NCBI GenBank assembly: GCA_016844945.1
Contig: JAERTJ010000027.1
Coordinates: 1 to 64,000 of the forward strand
Direction of reading: 5' to 3'
Source: Fidelibacterota bacterium
Lineage (GTDB): Bacteria; Fidelibacterota; UBA8477; JABMPR01
Length of the DNA: 64,000 nt
The number at the start of each line of letters is the position of its first letter. Position 1 is the first letter of the stretch. The notes under the pieces are model-generated. The model ran no database searches. It was not told the DNA's origin and saw only the letters and a list, made by a program, of their open reading frames with translations. The position numbers were made by a program, and so were the translations under genes. This document shows, piece by piece, positions 1-8,715 of this stretch.

Positions 1-46
1 CTTCCAGGATCTCTTCTAAAAGCTTAGCTTTTGGCATCGGGTTCAT
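1..46 (-). CDS. 5' end of an unidentified gene running off the left edge
   Basis: An ATG at 46-44 on the minus strand is preceded by an AGGAG ribosome binding site (revcomp of about 55-60) nine bases upstream. The reading frame stays open to the window edge and encodes MNPMPKAKLLEEILE. Fifteen residues are too few to name a family. It is divergent from the arsenate reductase region, so a regulator is possible but that is only a guess. Confidence 0.45.
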   Translation of the reverse strand, partial: MNPMPKAKLLEEILE

Positions 47-82
47 AACAGGGTTCTCCTTTTATTTGTTGGTACTCTTAAT

Positions 83-271
83 TTGAGAACCCTGAACCCT
101 TTTCAAAAAACGAATTTACAGAAAGAAATTTACACTATCGAAGTCGAAGGTACTGACCCAATGATCAGCCTGATTGGGACGGCACTTTGGGGCGGGATAT
201 CATATGGTATTGGATACTTTATCGGCCAGGTGGGAGATGATTGGGAAATTGTCTATTTCAATAGAGGATAA
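83..271 (+). pseudogene. Possible DedA-like C-terminal remnant
   Basis: The open frame has only a TTG at 83 or an ATG at 161 as start and no clear ribosome binding site. Its last ~36 residues (ISLIGTALWGGISYGIGYFIG then DDWE) resemble the C-terminal part of DedA/SNARE-associated membrane proteins, for example the segment FWNGTLIWLGSSIGENWE in the intact DedA gene at 56.8 kb in this same window. The usual upstream membrane domain is absent. I read it as a truncated remnant, but a small single-span membrane protein cannot be excluded. It ends seven bases before the arsenate reductase gene. Confidence 0.3.
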
Positions 272-277
272 TAGAGC

Positions 278-700
278 ATGGTAATGAAAAAGAAGGTATT
301 GTTTTTGTGTACGGGGAACTCGTGTAGATCTCAAATAGGAGAAGGCTTACTCCGAGAGATGGCAGGAGATCAGTATGACGTCTATTCTGCAGGTGTGAAG
401 CCAAGTAAAGTCCACCCTATGTCCATAATGGTCATGCAAGAGATCGGTATCGATATTAGCAACCAGCATTCAGATGATGTAAATGATTACATCGATATTG
501 GGATAGATATTGTTATTTCAGTCTGTGATCATGCAGCACAGACTTGTCCCACATTTCCAGGAAAGGTCGAACGGATACATTGGAGTATCAAGGACCCTTA
601 TCATGGGTGGGATATAGATGAGTCAAAACTCCCAGACTACCGTGCAACTCGGGATGATCTGAAACAACGGATTCAAGGTTTCCTCGACGACCAACGATAA
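278..700 (+). CDS. arsC: Thioredoxin-coupled arsenate reductase (low-MW phosphatase fold)
   Basis: The 140-residue product should reduce arsenate to arsenite in the cytoplasm, with the disulfide then resolved by thioredoxin. The phosphate-binding loop CTGNSCRS lies at residues 11-18, giving the CX5R motif with nucleophile Cys11 and Arg17. Two further cysteines at residues 83 and 90 (VCDHAAQTC) have the seven-residue spacing of the Cys82/Cys89 relay of the Staphylococcus aureus ArsC family, which separates it from plain tyrosine phosphatases. A DP motif (KDPYHG) follows as the general acid. An alternative ATG lies two codons downstream. No arsenite efflux gene is visible nearby, so a second role as a phosphatase remains possible. 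Confidence 0.85.
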   Translation: MVMKKKVLFLCTGNSCRSQIGEGLLREMAGDQYDVYSAGVKPSKVHPMSIMVMQEIGIDISNQHSDDVNDYIDIGIDIVISVCDHAAQTCPTFPGKVERIHWSIKDPYHGWDIDESKLPDYRATRDDLKQRIQGFLDDQR

Positions 701-711
701 CACCTTCTAAA

Positions 712-1230
712 ATGCTTATCCATTATACTGCAGTAGACTCTCCTGTCGGATGGTTATATCTAGCCCGCAATGATCAAGGTTTGATATCATTAACGCTGGG
801 ACCGGAGGCTAAGAGTAAACTTTTTGACTATCTTAATCGGTCCTACAGTAGCGCTGAGGTCAAAGCTTCACAACCCGCATTGAAAGATGAAATCAATCAA
901 CTCGAAGAATACTTTGCAGGTCAACGAATGACATTTGATTTAGATCTGACCTTGAAAGGAACAGACTTTCAACTACAGGTCTGGCAAATGCTTGAAACTA
1001 TCCCCTATGGAAAAACTATATCCTATGGTGATCTGGCAAAAATGATGGACAATCCGGGAGGTATGCGGGCTGTGGGGGCAGCCAATGGTCAAAATCCCAT
1101 CCCTATAATTGTACCCTGTCACAGAGTAATTGCAGCAGATGGTTCTCTTGGTGGTTTTACAGGCGGATTGGATATCAAACGGAAACTACTTGATCTGGAA
1201 GCACAGAAAACAACACCCACATTGTTTTGA
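712..1230 (+). CDS. ogt: Methylated-DNA--protein-cysteine S-methyltransferase
   Basis: Suicide DNA repair protein that transfers the alkyl group from O6-alkylguanine to its own cysteine. The 172-residue protein has the active-site PCHR at residues 135-138 (acceptor Cys136), the helix-turn-helix segment IPYGKTISYGDLA, the RAVGAANGQNP arginine-finger region, and the C-terminal GGFTGG loop. Length and order match Ogt/AGT. It begins 11 bases after arsC, so the two may be cotranscribed. It is convergent with the AraC-type regulator gene, and a perfect 13-bp inverted repeat lies between them. Confidence 0.93.
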   Translation: MLIHYTAVDSPVGWLYLARNDQGLISLTLGPEAKSKLFDYLNRSYSSAEVKASQPALKDEINQLEEYFAGQRMTFDLDLTLKGTDFQLQVWQMLETIPYGKTISYGDLAKMMDNPGGMRAVGAANGQNPIPIIVPCHRVIAADGSLGGFTGGLDIKRKLLDLEAQKTTPTLF

Positions 1231-1239
1231 TCCGTATAG

Positions 1240-1296
1240 CCAGGCGCGGATTGCCTGAACTGAGTTCGGCTTACTTTATTTCGAATCCGCGCCTGG
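1240..1296. terminator. 13-bp inverted repeat between convergent genes
   Basis: Arms CCAGGCGCGGATT (1240-1252) and AATCCGCGCCTGG (1284-1296) are exact complements with a 31-base loop that itself contains GAAC-TGA-GTTC. It sits between the stop codons of ogt and the convergent regulator gene, the place for a bidirectional terminator, but has no adjoining T-run, so it may be a repeat instead. Confidence 0.5.
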
Positions 1297-1309
1297 AGTC
1301 ACATAATAA

Positions 1310-2362
1310 TTATAATGGTTTTACAGGGATACAGATATCAACGATATGTTTGTTCTCCGGGTGTTTGCTTGGATCATTGAGATTCATTTCGAAACAGGTT
1401 CGATCGTCAGGTTGATAACCGCTCTGGGGTAACCAGCCGCCCATGAGATGATTCCAGGCTTCAGTGTATTCGTCTTCGTTAATTTCAAAATGCCCCACTG
1501 CATAATCACCTGGATCCAAAGCCATTTTACCAATTTCGCCATCAACGGGCATGTCTGCAGGGATCGTAACACAGGCGCTGGTCCGCAACTTGTCTTCATC
1601 GGTAACATTTGGATCATCGTGGTAGACCGTAAGCGCTTTCGTTTCAGGGTTACTCATTAATCCGCGTGGACCTGCCCACCGCATCAATTTTCCAAAAAGG
1701 CTTTGAAACAGGGCGGTATCTCCAGCATAGGGTCCAATATGCCTGACGTAGGCAACGTGCATCTCAGGAAAATTCTTAATTTCTACAGTAACATCTTTCA
1801 TGTTCGTCATCACTTTACTCCATTTTAGGCTTCGGGTTGCGGAATCCATTTCCATCAACCAATCGCCCCTAGAATAGTTGGAAGCAGAGCCATTAGATTT
1901 CCACTTTTTGCCAAGGAGGACATGTTCCTTGCGATTCGTTTTACCATCCTTGCTCTTTCGAGCGAGTTGATGATCTCGCCAACTGCTGGCACTCATATCA
2001 AAACGTTGCTTGAACACCCTGGCAAACGCAGCCGAGCTGGAAAATCCACAATCAAGAGCAATGCTTGTAATAGTCTTATTATAGTTTTCACTTAATTGGG
2101 AGGCGGCTTTCTCAATACGAATACGCTGTATGAATTGGTTCAATGGTTCACCCACCATGCCGCTAAATATGCGATGAAAATGGAAGCGAGAAAAGTTTGC
2201 TACCCTTGCCAACTCCACAAGCGTCAATTCTCTGTGAAGATTACGCTCGATGTGATCAATTACTCGATTGATGCGAGCAATGTATTCTGCGCGTTGGTTG
2301 TCATGGTTGGTCATGATCGATACATTTTCGTTCTCTTGAATGGTGTTTTCATTTATCTCCAA
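1310..2362 (-). CDS. AraC-family regulator with GyrI-like effector-binding domain
   Basis: DNA-binding transcription regulator of 350 residues. Two helix-turn-helix motifs of the AraC/XylS type occupy about residues 30-130 (ELTLVELARVANFSRFHFHRIF and ITSIALDCGFSSSAAFARVFK). A basic linker follows, and residues ~190-350 form a GyrI-like/SOUL-like domain (VEIKNFPEMHVAYVRHIGPY at its start, DICIPVKP at its end), which in Rob and related proteins binds small hydrophobic ligands. The HTH-first order matches the Rob/SoxS-plus-GyrI class. A role in multidrug or stress response is an inference from that family; no target operator is visible. Confidence 0.85.
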   Translation of the reverse strand: MEINENTIQENENVSIMTNHDNQRAEYIARINRVIDHIERNLHRELTLVELARVANFSRFHFHRIFSGMVGEPLNQFIQRIRIEKAASQLSENYNKTITSIALDCGFSSSAAFARVFKQRFDMSASSWRDHQLARKSKDGKTNRKEHVLLGKKWKSNGSASNYSRGDWLMEMDSATRSLKWSKVMTNMKDVTVEIKNFPEMHVAYVRHIGPYAGDTALFQSLFGKLMRWAGPRGLMSNPETKALTVYHDDPNVTDEDKLRTSACVTIPADMPVDGEIGKMALDPGDYAVGHFEINEDEYTEAWNHLMGGWLPQSGYQPDDRTCFEMNLNDPSKHPENKHIVDICIPVKPL

Positions 2363-2384
2363 TAAAAGGATGTTTTTTAAAGTG

Positions 2385-2463
2385 TGTCACACTAAGCGGA
2401 GTCGAAATGCAAAGATCCTGATTGAAAGTTTGTTGCTGCCCTTTGATTTCGCTCGGGATGACA
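2385..2463. repeat. Inverted pair of degenerate dispersed repeats
   Basis: TGTCACACTAAGCGGAGTCGAAA (2385-2407, in minus orientation TTCGACTCCGCTTAGTGTGACA-like) and CTTTGATTTCGCTCGGGATGACA (2441-2463) are two diverged copies of one ~22-base motif in opposite orientation, separated by 33 bases. Related copies occur at 44690 and 45257. They lie between the AraC-type regulator and phoH genes. Confidence 0.5.
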
Positions 2464-2494
2464 TATGCAGGATTTACGAACAGAGTGCAGGTTT

Positions 2495-3808
2495 CTATAA
2501 CAAATTCGAAGCCAACTCAGCCAGGGCGGATCGTTCTCCCTTCTCAAGGTTCATATGTGCATAAAGTCGCTGGCCTTTAAACCGGTCAATGAGATATGAA
2601 AGCCCATTGGACTGACTATCCAGAAAGGGATGATCAATCTGAAAGATATCGCCCGTGAAAACAACTTTGGTTCCTTCACCTGCACGGGTGATTATGGTTT
2701 TAATTTCATGAGGGGTCAAATTCTGAGCCTCATCAACAATAAAGAAAATCTTTTGCAAGCTACGGCCTCGAATATATGTCAGGGGGGCAATTACGATTTT
2801 CTCTTCCTCGACCAGTTTATTGATTTTCTCGAACTCTGAATTGTCATTTAAATACTGGTTCTGGATGACTTTCAGGTTATCCCAAAGAGGTTGCAAATAA
2901 GGGTCTATCTTTGACTTTATATCACCGGGGAGGTATCCGATATCCTTGTTACTCAGAGGAACAATGGGACGCGCGATAAAGATTTGCCGATACGAGCGTT
3001 TCTTTTCCATGGCTGCTGCAAGAGCCAGCAAGGTTTTACCTGTACCGGCTTTTCCTGTCAATGAAACTAGTGGAATATCATCATTTGTCAGAACATCAAG
3101 TGCAAAAAGCTGTTCAGCATTGCGAGGAATGATTCCATGCGCAGCACGCTTATCCAAACGCTGCAGTAAATCTTGATTGGGATTAAAAACAGCCAGGGCA
3201 GATTTCTGGTCATTCTTCAGAATATAATGATGCCAGGGTTCAGGATCATCTTCAACACCTGCATCATCAAATGGAACCTCAAACGGGCTCTTATATAGTT
3301 TATCGATCATTTCGGAGTTCACATTTTCAACGGTTGACTTCCCCGTGTAGAGTTCGTCAATACTGTCAACTTTATCCGTGAAATAATCCTGGGCTTCAAG
3401 TCCAAGCGCTTTGGCTTTCATCCGCAGGTTCACATCCTTGCTCACCAGTACCACAGGTTGTTTGTCCGCTTTTGATAGTTCGTATGCCGTATACAGAATG
3501 CGATGATCGGTAATATCTTCAGTGAACACATCAGCAAGCTCTTCGCTGGTTGAGTTGATCTCTACACGGAAGATTCCTTGTTTAGCGCCTAAATTGACCC
3601 CTTCATCAAACATGCTTTCAGTGGAAAGCTTATCGATTGCCCGGACAAAAGCTCTGGCGTGATAATTGAGAACATCATTTCCCTTTTTAAAATGATCCAA
3701 TTCTTCAAGTACTGCCATGGGGAGCACAATATCATTGTCCTCAAAATGATAGATACAGTCGCTGTCATGTAGGATAACATTTGTGTCCAGAACGAGAGTC
3801 TTTTTCAT
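2495..3808 (-). CDS. phoH: PIN domain-PhoH fusion ATPase/putative RNase (YlaK type)
   Basis: A 437-residue cytosolic protein joining an N-terminal PIN nuclease domain (residues ~1-135, starting MKKTLVLDTNVILHD with the first metal-binding aspartates) to a C-terminal PhoH P-loop NTPase. The Walker A GKAGTGKT lies near residues 250-258 and the Walker B-like segment FIVDEAQN further on, followed by FTGDIFQID. PIN-PhoH proteins are thought to unwind and cut RNA. I placed the start at 3808 because AAAGGAG lies just upstream and the PIN domain begins immediately; the open frame extends 27 codons further without conserved sequence. Confidence 0.9.
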   Translation of the reverse strand: MKKTLVLDTNVILHDSDCIYHFEDNDIVLPMAVLEELDHFKKGNDVLNYHARAFVRAIDKLSTESMFDEGVNLGAKQGIFRVEINSTSEELADVFTEDITDHRILYTAYELSKADKQPVVLVSKDVNLRMKAKALGLEAQDYFTDKVDSIDELYTGKSTVENVNSEMIDKLYKSPFEVPFDDAGVEDDPEPWHHYILKNDQKSALAVFNPNQDLLQRLDKRAAHGIIPRNAEQLFALDVLTNDDIPLVSLTGKAGTGKTLLALAAAMEKKRSYRQIFIARPIVPLSNKDIGYLPGDIKSKIDPYLQPLWDNLKVIQNQYLNDNSEFEKINKLVEEEKIVIAPLTYIRGRSLQKIFFIVDEAQNLTPHEIKTIITRAGEGTKVVFTGDIFQIDHPFLDSQSNGLSYLIDRFKGQRLYAHMNLEKGERSALAELASNLL

Positions 3809-4002
3809 GGATGCTCCTTTCGAAAATGATTGGAATGAAGTTAATATACAAGTGAGACCAAGGCACCATGATTTGAACCAGGACATCAAGAATTGAAGGA
3901 AAATATTTGTCCCTGTCGATCATTAAAAAGTAGACCTATTCTTCTTTCCTCTGGTTATTTTAGGGCTTCCATACAAGATTTTTTTAACCCGGAGATTCGT
4001 AA

Positions 4003-5700
4003 ATGAGCAAAAAAGCCTATATAAATAGATCTGATGTCAAAGCGTATCTTGCATCAACTGATCCAACAGTCCTGAACTATATCGAACAATGTGAAGTCCA
4101 AATCGACAAGCTTGCCGAAATTGGATTTCAGCTATCCAAGGAACGCCACCTGCCAACGCTGTTAAACCTGATTATTGAAGAAGGCATGCGTATCACCAAT
4201 TCAGATGGTGGTACCCTGTATCTGAAAACGGAAGATGATCGTCTGGCATTTGAAATTATGAAAACTAATTCACTTGGGACCAATTGGGGTGGGGTGAGTG
4301 AAACACCAATCCCTGAGTTTATTTATCCCGTGAAACTCTATATGGAAAACGGTGAAGCGAATGATCATATGATTTCAGCCCATGTTGGGTTGTCCGGGGA
4401 AACTCTGAATATCCCTGATGCTTATGAAAATGAGGTGTTTGACTTCTCCGGGACCAAGGCGTTCGACTCTAAAAACAATTACCGCTCAAAATCATTCCTA
4501 TGTATTGCCATGAAAAATCATGAGAGCGATATCATCGGTGTACTACAGTTAATTAATGCTGCGGATCCAGAGACAGGTGAAATCATTCCCTTCTCAGATG
4601 ATATGCAAAAACTGATCGAATCCCTGGCCAGTCAAGCCGCTGTCGCTATCACAACGGTTCGTCTGATTGAAGGTCTTGAGACCCTCTTAGAATCATTTAT
4701 CCAACTGATTGCCGACGCAATTGATGAAAAATCACCCTATACAGGTGGTCACTGTTCACGTGTACCAGCTTTGGCAATTATGCTTGCTGAAAAGGTGAAT
4801 CAAACTACAGAGGGTACTTTCGCAGACATAAACTTCTCCCGTGAAGATATGGATGAGTTAAGGATCGCAGCCTGGTTGCATGATGTGGGTAAAATTACGA
4901 CGCCTGAATACGTGGTTGATAAGGCGACCAAGCTTGAAACAATCTATGATCGTGTTCACGAAATGAATACCCGCTTTGAAGTTCTTAAACGGGATGCCGA
5001 AATTGAATGTCTGAAAGCCATTGCCGAAACACCGGACAAAAAGGCTGAGCTGGAACTGGAAAAAATTGCCAAGCTGGAACAACTGGAAGATGATCAGAAA
5101 TTTCTCAATGAGTGCAATACAGGTGGCGAGTTTATGGCTGGTGATAAAAAAGACCGAGTCAATGAAATTGCCAAATACCGCATCGTTTTAAATGGTGAAG
5201 AACAGAACCTTCTGCCTGAAGATTGGGTGCTTAACCTTAATATCTCACGCGGAACACTCAACGACAGTGAACGGGAAAAGATTAATGACCATATCGTTGT
5301 TACCATTGACATGCTTGAAAAACTACCATTCCCCAAACACCTCAAGCGTGTGCCTGAGTTTGCCGGCGGTCATCATGAAACCATGATTGGAACGGGCTAT
5401 CCACGTGGACTTAAAAAGGAAGACATGTCAGTTCAAGCACGTATCATGGGTATTGCAGATATCTTTGAAGCATTGACTGCCAGTGATCGTCCCTATAAAA
5501 AAGGGAAGACTTTATCGGAAGCCATGCGGATCATGGGCTTTTTCAAGGCGGATCATCATATTGATGCAGATCTGTTTGATGTCTTCCTGTCAGAAGGTGT
5601 CTTTCAGGATTATGCCGAACAATTCCTCGATAAAAAATACATTGATGAAGTAAATGTTCAGCAGTATCTGGATATTGAGCCTAAGGCATTAAGCGCTTAG
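4003..5700 (+). CDS. GAF/HD-GYP domain phosphodiesterase (c-di-GMP)
   Basis: A 565-residue soluble signalling enzyme. Residues ~45-225 form a GAF sensor domain (TLLNLIIEEGMRITNSDGGT; VLQLINA). The HD-GYP catalytic domain follows: GGHCSRV near residue 247, the HD pair at 293-294 (LHDVGKI), and HHETMIGTGYP at 457-467. HD-GYP enzymes hydrolyse cyclic di-GMP. HD and GYP motifs are ~160 residues apart, longer than in ordinary members, because of a charged insertion (about residues 302-395, with runs such as KAELELEKIAKLEQLEDDQ) likely to form a coiled coil. No TM segment is present. The start has weak Shine-Dalgarno support. It stands alone, with the PH-domain gene 41 bases downstream. Confidence 0.88.
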   Translation: MSKKAYINRSDVKAYLASTDPTVLNYIEQCEVQIDKLAEIGFQLSKERHLPTLLNLIIEEGMRITNSDGGTLYLKTEDDRLAFEIMKTNSLGTNWGGVSETPIPEFIYPVKLYMENGEANDHMISAHVGLSGETLNIPDAYENEVFDFSGTKAFDSKNNYRSKSFLCIAMKNHESDIIGVLQLINAADPETGEIIPFSDDMQKLIESLASQAAVAITTVRLIEGLETLLESFIQLIADAIDEKSPYTGGHCSRVPALAIMLAEKVNQTTEGTFADINFSREDMDELRIAAWLHDVGKITTPEYVVDKATKLETIYDRVHEMNTRFEVLKRDAEIECLKAIAETPDKKAELELEKIAKLEQLEDDQKFLNECNTGGEFMAGDKKDRVNEIAKYRIVLNGEEQNLLPEDWVLNLNISRGTLNDSEREKINDHIVVTIDMLEKLPFPKHLKRVPEFAGGHHETMIGTGYPRGLKKEDMSVQARIMGIADIFEALTASDRPYKKGKTLSEAMRIMGFFKADHHIDADLFDVFLSEGVFQDYAEQFLDKKYIDEVNVQQYLDIEPKALSA

Positions 5701-5741
5701 CTCAAAACAGCAAACATGCTAGACAACATGGGAGGTCATCG

Positions 5742-6347
5742 ATGGAAATAAGACCAGATATTCGCAAACTCATGCGGCGCGAAATCTATACCTTGCTCAC
5801 CATTAGCTTTCTCATCATTATCTCATTTATGATTATTCATGGTCTGGTTGTTACCTTCGATCCAGAAGTGACCCATGCTGAGTTTATCAAATATGTCTGG
5901 TCCTGGGTGGGGGGGTTCCTCGTAGTCTTCTGGATATTTACCCCCTGGTTTCAGTATCTCTGGATTATAAATTTGAAATACACCATCGATGATGAACGGC
6001 TGGTTATAAACAAGGGTATTCTTATCAAGAAAAATGTGAGTATTCCTTATTCAGCAGTGACAGACTTTACACTCAGTCGATCTCTCTATGAACGCTGGTT
6101 GGAAATCGGAACCATCCTTGTTCAAACGGCTGGCCAGGGTGCCCAATCAGGTGGCCATGAGGGAAGGCTGGAAGGTCTGATTGAATTTGACTCTCTGAAC
6201 ACGCAGCTCAGGTCAAAGGTGAAAGATTATCGAGGCAGTAATACACAACAATCGACCCCTGAATCATCCACGCCAGCTACAGAAGGGAATGTTTTGGAAG
6301 CCATTCTGGATGAAGTCAAAAAGATTAATCGAAACCTGAATAATTAG
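5742..6347 (+). CDS. PH-domain (YdbS/YdbT-like, DUF304) membrane protein
   Basis: A 201-residue protein with two TM helices (about residues 16-38 and 52-72) followed by a bacterial PH domain of the DUF304 family (YTIDDERLVINKGILIKKNVSIPYSAV). Residues ~155-185 are a Ser/Thr/Pro-rich linker and the last ~18 residues a short amphipathic helix (VLEAILDEVKKINRNL). GGGAGG precedes the ATG at a good distance. The family is associated with membrane surfaces, but no biochemical role is established. It is 41 bases after the HD-GYP gene and probably in its transcript. Confidence 0.75.
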   Translation: MEIRPDIRKLMRREIYTLLTISFLIIISFMIIHGLVVTFDPEVTHAEFIKYVWSWVGGFLVVFWIFTPWFQYLWIINLKYTIDDERLVINKGILIKKNVSIPYSAVTDFTLSRSLYERWLEIGTILVQTAGQGAQSGGHEGRLEGLIEFDSLNTQLRSKVKDYRGSNTQQSTPESSTPATEGNVLEAILDEVKKINRNLNN

Positions 6348-6431
6348 ACCTGACAGGAAGTCACCCTCACAGGCCGGACCACCAGCCCGGCAATATTTCT
6401 GAAGCAACAGTCTCTAGTTTAAAAAAGAGGG

Positions 6432-7157
6432 TTACTGTTGGCGCTTGACGAAAACCCCCAGAAAAAATCTTAATACTAGAAAATGGAACAATATCCCAAG
6501 GATAATATCACTCCATACCCAGACTGACCCCTGTTGACTATGGATAAAAGCCTTTGCAATCCAGAAAGGTGGCAGAAACGCAGAAAGCCAGTGCCAGGTA
6601 GAAGGCATGAAGAAAACCAACGGTATGGCTAGATACATGATGCCCAACAATTTACTAAAGGCGAGCCCCTCAACCTTATTGCCTGAATAAGCCACCAAAA
6701 ACAGCGTGGATATGGCTGCTTCAAGGGCAACCAGAATAGCGATGCCTATAGCCGTTATCGGATGAAGCTCAATCAAATTGGTTCCATGGATGAGCAAAAG
6801 GAAGAAGCATGCACCCAGAAGCATAGGCATTTGAAGCTTATAATTAAGATAACCCTCAGTTCTCAAAGGTGTGACACTGATGCTCTGGATAATATTCTCG
6901 TCTTGTTCATCCAGGATGATGAATCCGTAAATCATTCCAAACAGCATGGCAGGAACCAGGCTCAGAAAGCTCACAATAAATAGACGATAATCGGTGAGAT
7001 CAAAATCTAGATGATTGAGGATAAGACCCTCAATCTGGGGCAAGAAAAAAAGAATGGTCATGATACCCACCGGACCGAAAAGAGCAAGTGCCAGCGTTGA
7101 ATCCCGGAGAATGAGCTTGAGATCACTTTGTGCCAGTACTGATATAGGTGTTTTCAT
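6432..7157 (-). CDS. ABC transporter permease, fluoroquinolone-exporter-like
   Basis: A 241-residue integral membrane protein with about six TM helices. Its sequence organisation (FGPVGIMTILFFLPQI; VSVTPLR-like SISVTPLRTEGYLNYK) is the ABC-2 type permease pattern seen in paired-permease exporters annotated as fluoroquinolone exporters. It is the last gene of a minus-strand set ATPase-permease-permease, two bases from the next permease. The second permease carries the matching FVTPLRLQEYLLSK segment, so the two probably form a heterodimer. The substrate is unknown. Confidence 0.75.
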   Translation of the reverse strand: MKTPISVLAQSDLKLILRDSTLALALFGPVGIMTILFFLPQIEGLILNHLDFDLTDYRLFIVSFLSLVPAMLFGMIYGFIILDEQDENIIQSISVTPLRTEGYLNYKLQMPMLLGACFFLLLIHGTNLIELHPITAIGIAILVALEAAISTLFLVAYSGNKVEGLAFSKLLGIMYLAIPLVFFMPSTWHWLSAFLPPFWIAKAFIHSQQGSVWVWSDIILGILFHFLVLRFFLGVFVKRQQ

Positions 7158-7159
7158 TG

Positions 7160-7852
7160 TTACGCAGGATGCCTGACATACTTTTCAAATCGATAATAGG
7201 CAAAACCACTGAGTGCCGCTCCCCATAGAATCAAACTACCAGAAGCGAATAACTTTTCACTCAGGGTATAATCCTTCCCCAAAACATCCAGGAGGATCAG
7301 GGTGGCTCGCGTCGGAAAAAGGTCAAACAGTTGAGCCTCAAAAAGGCCGATATATGCGACAACAGGCAAACTGATTAATAAACCTATCCCCAGGGCTCTG
7401 ACGAAGTAATCATTTACATGGCGAGCTCTTGCGGCAAAGATCAACCCGAAAAGTGTATAAATGCTGGCACTGAGAATAACACCAAAAGTGAACCATATCA
7501 TATCCTGTCCCAAGGCGCCACCACCTACAACAATGAGAGCCGCAGATGTAAAAGACAAGAGGAGAAAGGAAATTATTTTTGAAAGTAAATACTCTTGGAG
7601 CCGCAAGGGGGTCACGAACAGGCTGTCTGTGAGATTTTGTCCTTTCTCCAACAGAACAATGGCACCGATGAAAAAGAACCCCAGCGTACAGATATCACTA
7701 AACAGAATTAATGTGAGAGCAGGAAAAACCAGAGTATCAGGTAAAATTCTCAACAATACGATATAGAGAACGGTTAAAACGGCGTAGGCATAATAAAAGC
7801 CATGCCTGAATTGGAAACTGATGTCCTGTTGAATGGAAGCGGTCAACCTCAC
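7160..7852 (-). CDS. ABC transporter permease (partner subunit)
   Basis: A 230-residue membrane protein with about six hydrophobic helices and the SLFVTPLRLQEYL segment typical of this small ABC-2 permease family. The start overlaps the end of the upstream ATPase gene (ATGA type, 7849-7852), showing translational coupling. It probably pairs with the 241-residue permease encoded directly downstream. Such split exporters carry drugs or lipids in known cases, but this substrate cannot be read from sequence. Confidence 0.75.
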   Translation of the reverse strand: MRLTASIQQDISFQFRHGFYYAYAVLTVLYIVLLRILPDTLVFPALTLILFSDICTLGFFFIGAIVLLEKGQNLTDSLFVTPLRLQEYLLSKIISFLLLSFTSAALIVVGGGALGQDMIWFTFGVILSASIYTLFGLIFAARARHVNDYFVRALGIGLLISLPVVAYIGLFEAQLFDLFPTRATLILLDVLGKDYTLSEKLFASGSLILWGAALSGFAYYRFEKYVRHPA

Positions 7853-8703
7853 TGGAGTTGCCGTCCCGTGGTTTTGACAAACACATCTTCCAAGCTGGCT
7901 TCCCGGGAGTGCATGGTCTCGATATAATGATTTTTCAGAATTTTCTGAAATTTGTCATTTTCTCCTACGTCATCTAGTGGAAATGATTCCATTGTAATTT
8001 GATCAGCATCTCGGTACTCAATGTCCAGGAAGCGTTGACCATGTTGGAGCTTTAAATCCCTTGGAGAATCAATAAGGTTGACCTGACCATCAACAATGAA
8101 GGCGACTCGATCACAGAGGGTGTCTGCTACATGCATATCATGGGTGGTAATGCAAACGGTCTTACCTCGTTCTTTTTCTGCCAGAACCAGAGCTTCAATT
8201 TTACGGAGGTTCACAGGATCAAGACCGGAGGTTGGCTCGTCCAGGAAAACAAGTTGAGGATCATTAAGTAGGCTTCGACAAAAGTTCAACCGGACTTTCA
8301 TGCCCTTTGAAAAATCACTAACCCGCGTTTCAGCGACATCTTCAAGACCAACAGAGCGCAGGAGCTCCATGGGGTCGCGGGTGTCACCACTATAAAAATT
8401 GCTAAAGAACTTCAGGTTCTCAATGGCGGTAAATTTAGAGTACAGGTTTGGTGTCTCGAAGGCAACGCCAATGGATTCATAGAAGTCAGAGCTCAAGGAA
8501 TTCAAATCAAGCCCATTTACCTGAACATCACCCCTGAAGTGTCTCAAAACACCAATCAGAATTTTTTGGGTTGTACTTTTCCCCGCTCCACTGGGTCCAA
8601 GAAAACCGAATATTTCTCCATCTTCAATCTGGAAACTTAATCCTTTTAGAGTGTCGTGATCATTGCCACCATACGCAAAGTGAAGATCGTTTACCTGTAT
8701 CAT
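7849..8703 (-). CDS. ABC transporter ATP-binding protein
   Basis: A 284-residue nucleotide-binding subunit on the cytoplasmic side. Walker A GPSGAGKST lies at about residues 36-44, the signature is SDFSKGMKVRLN (a variant of LSGGQ), Walker B is LVFLDEPTSGLDP, and the switch is THD. A C-terminal tail follows (DADQITMESFPLDDVGEND...), and SLEDVFVKTTGRQLQ closes it as in drug/lipid exporters with a DUF4162-like end. The four-base overlap with the permease gene and the shared strand make it the energising subunit of that transporter. The next gene upstream (S1 protein) is 12 bases away and may share the transcript. Confidence 0.88.
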   Translation of the reverse strand: MIQVNDLHFAYGGNDHDTLKGLSFQIEDGEIFGFLGPSGAGKSTTQKILIGVLRHFRGDVQVNGLDLNSLSSDFYESIGVAFETPNLYSKFTAIENLKFFSNFYSGDTRDPMELLRSVGLEDVAETRVSDFSKGMKVRLNFCRSLLNDPQLVFLDEPTSGLDPVNLRKIEALVLAEKERGKTVCITTHDMHVADTLCDRVAFIVDGQVNLIDSPRDLKLQHGQRFLDIEYRDADQITMESFPLDDVGENDKFQKILKNHYIETMHSREASLEDVFVKTTGRQLQ

Positions 8704-8715
8704 ATTAGCTCGATT

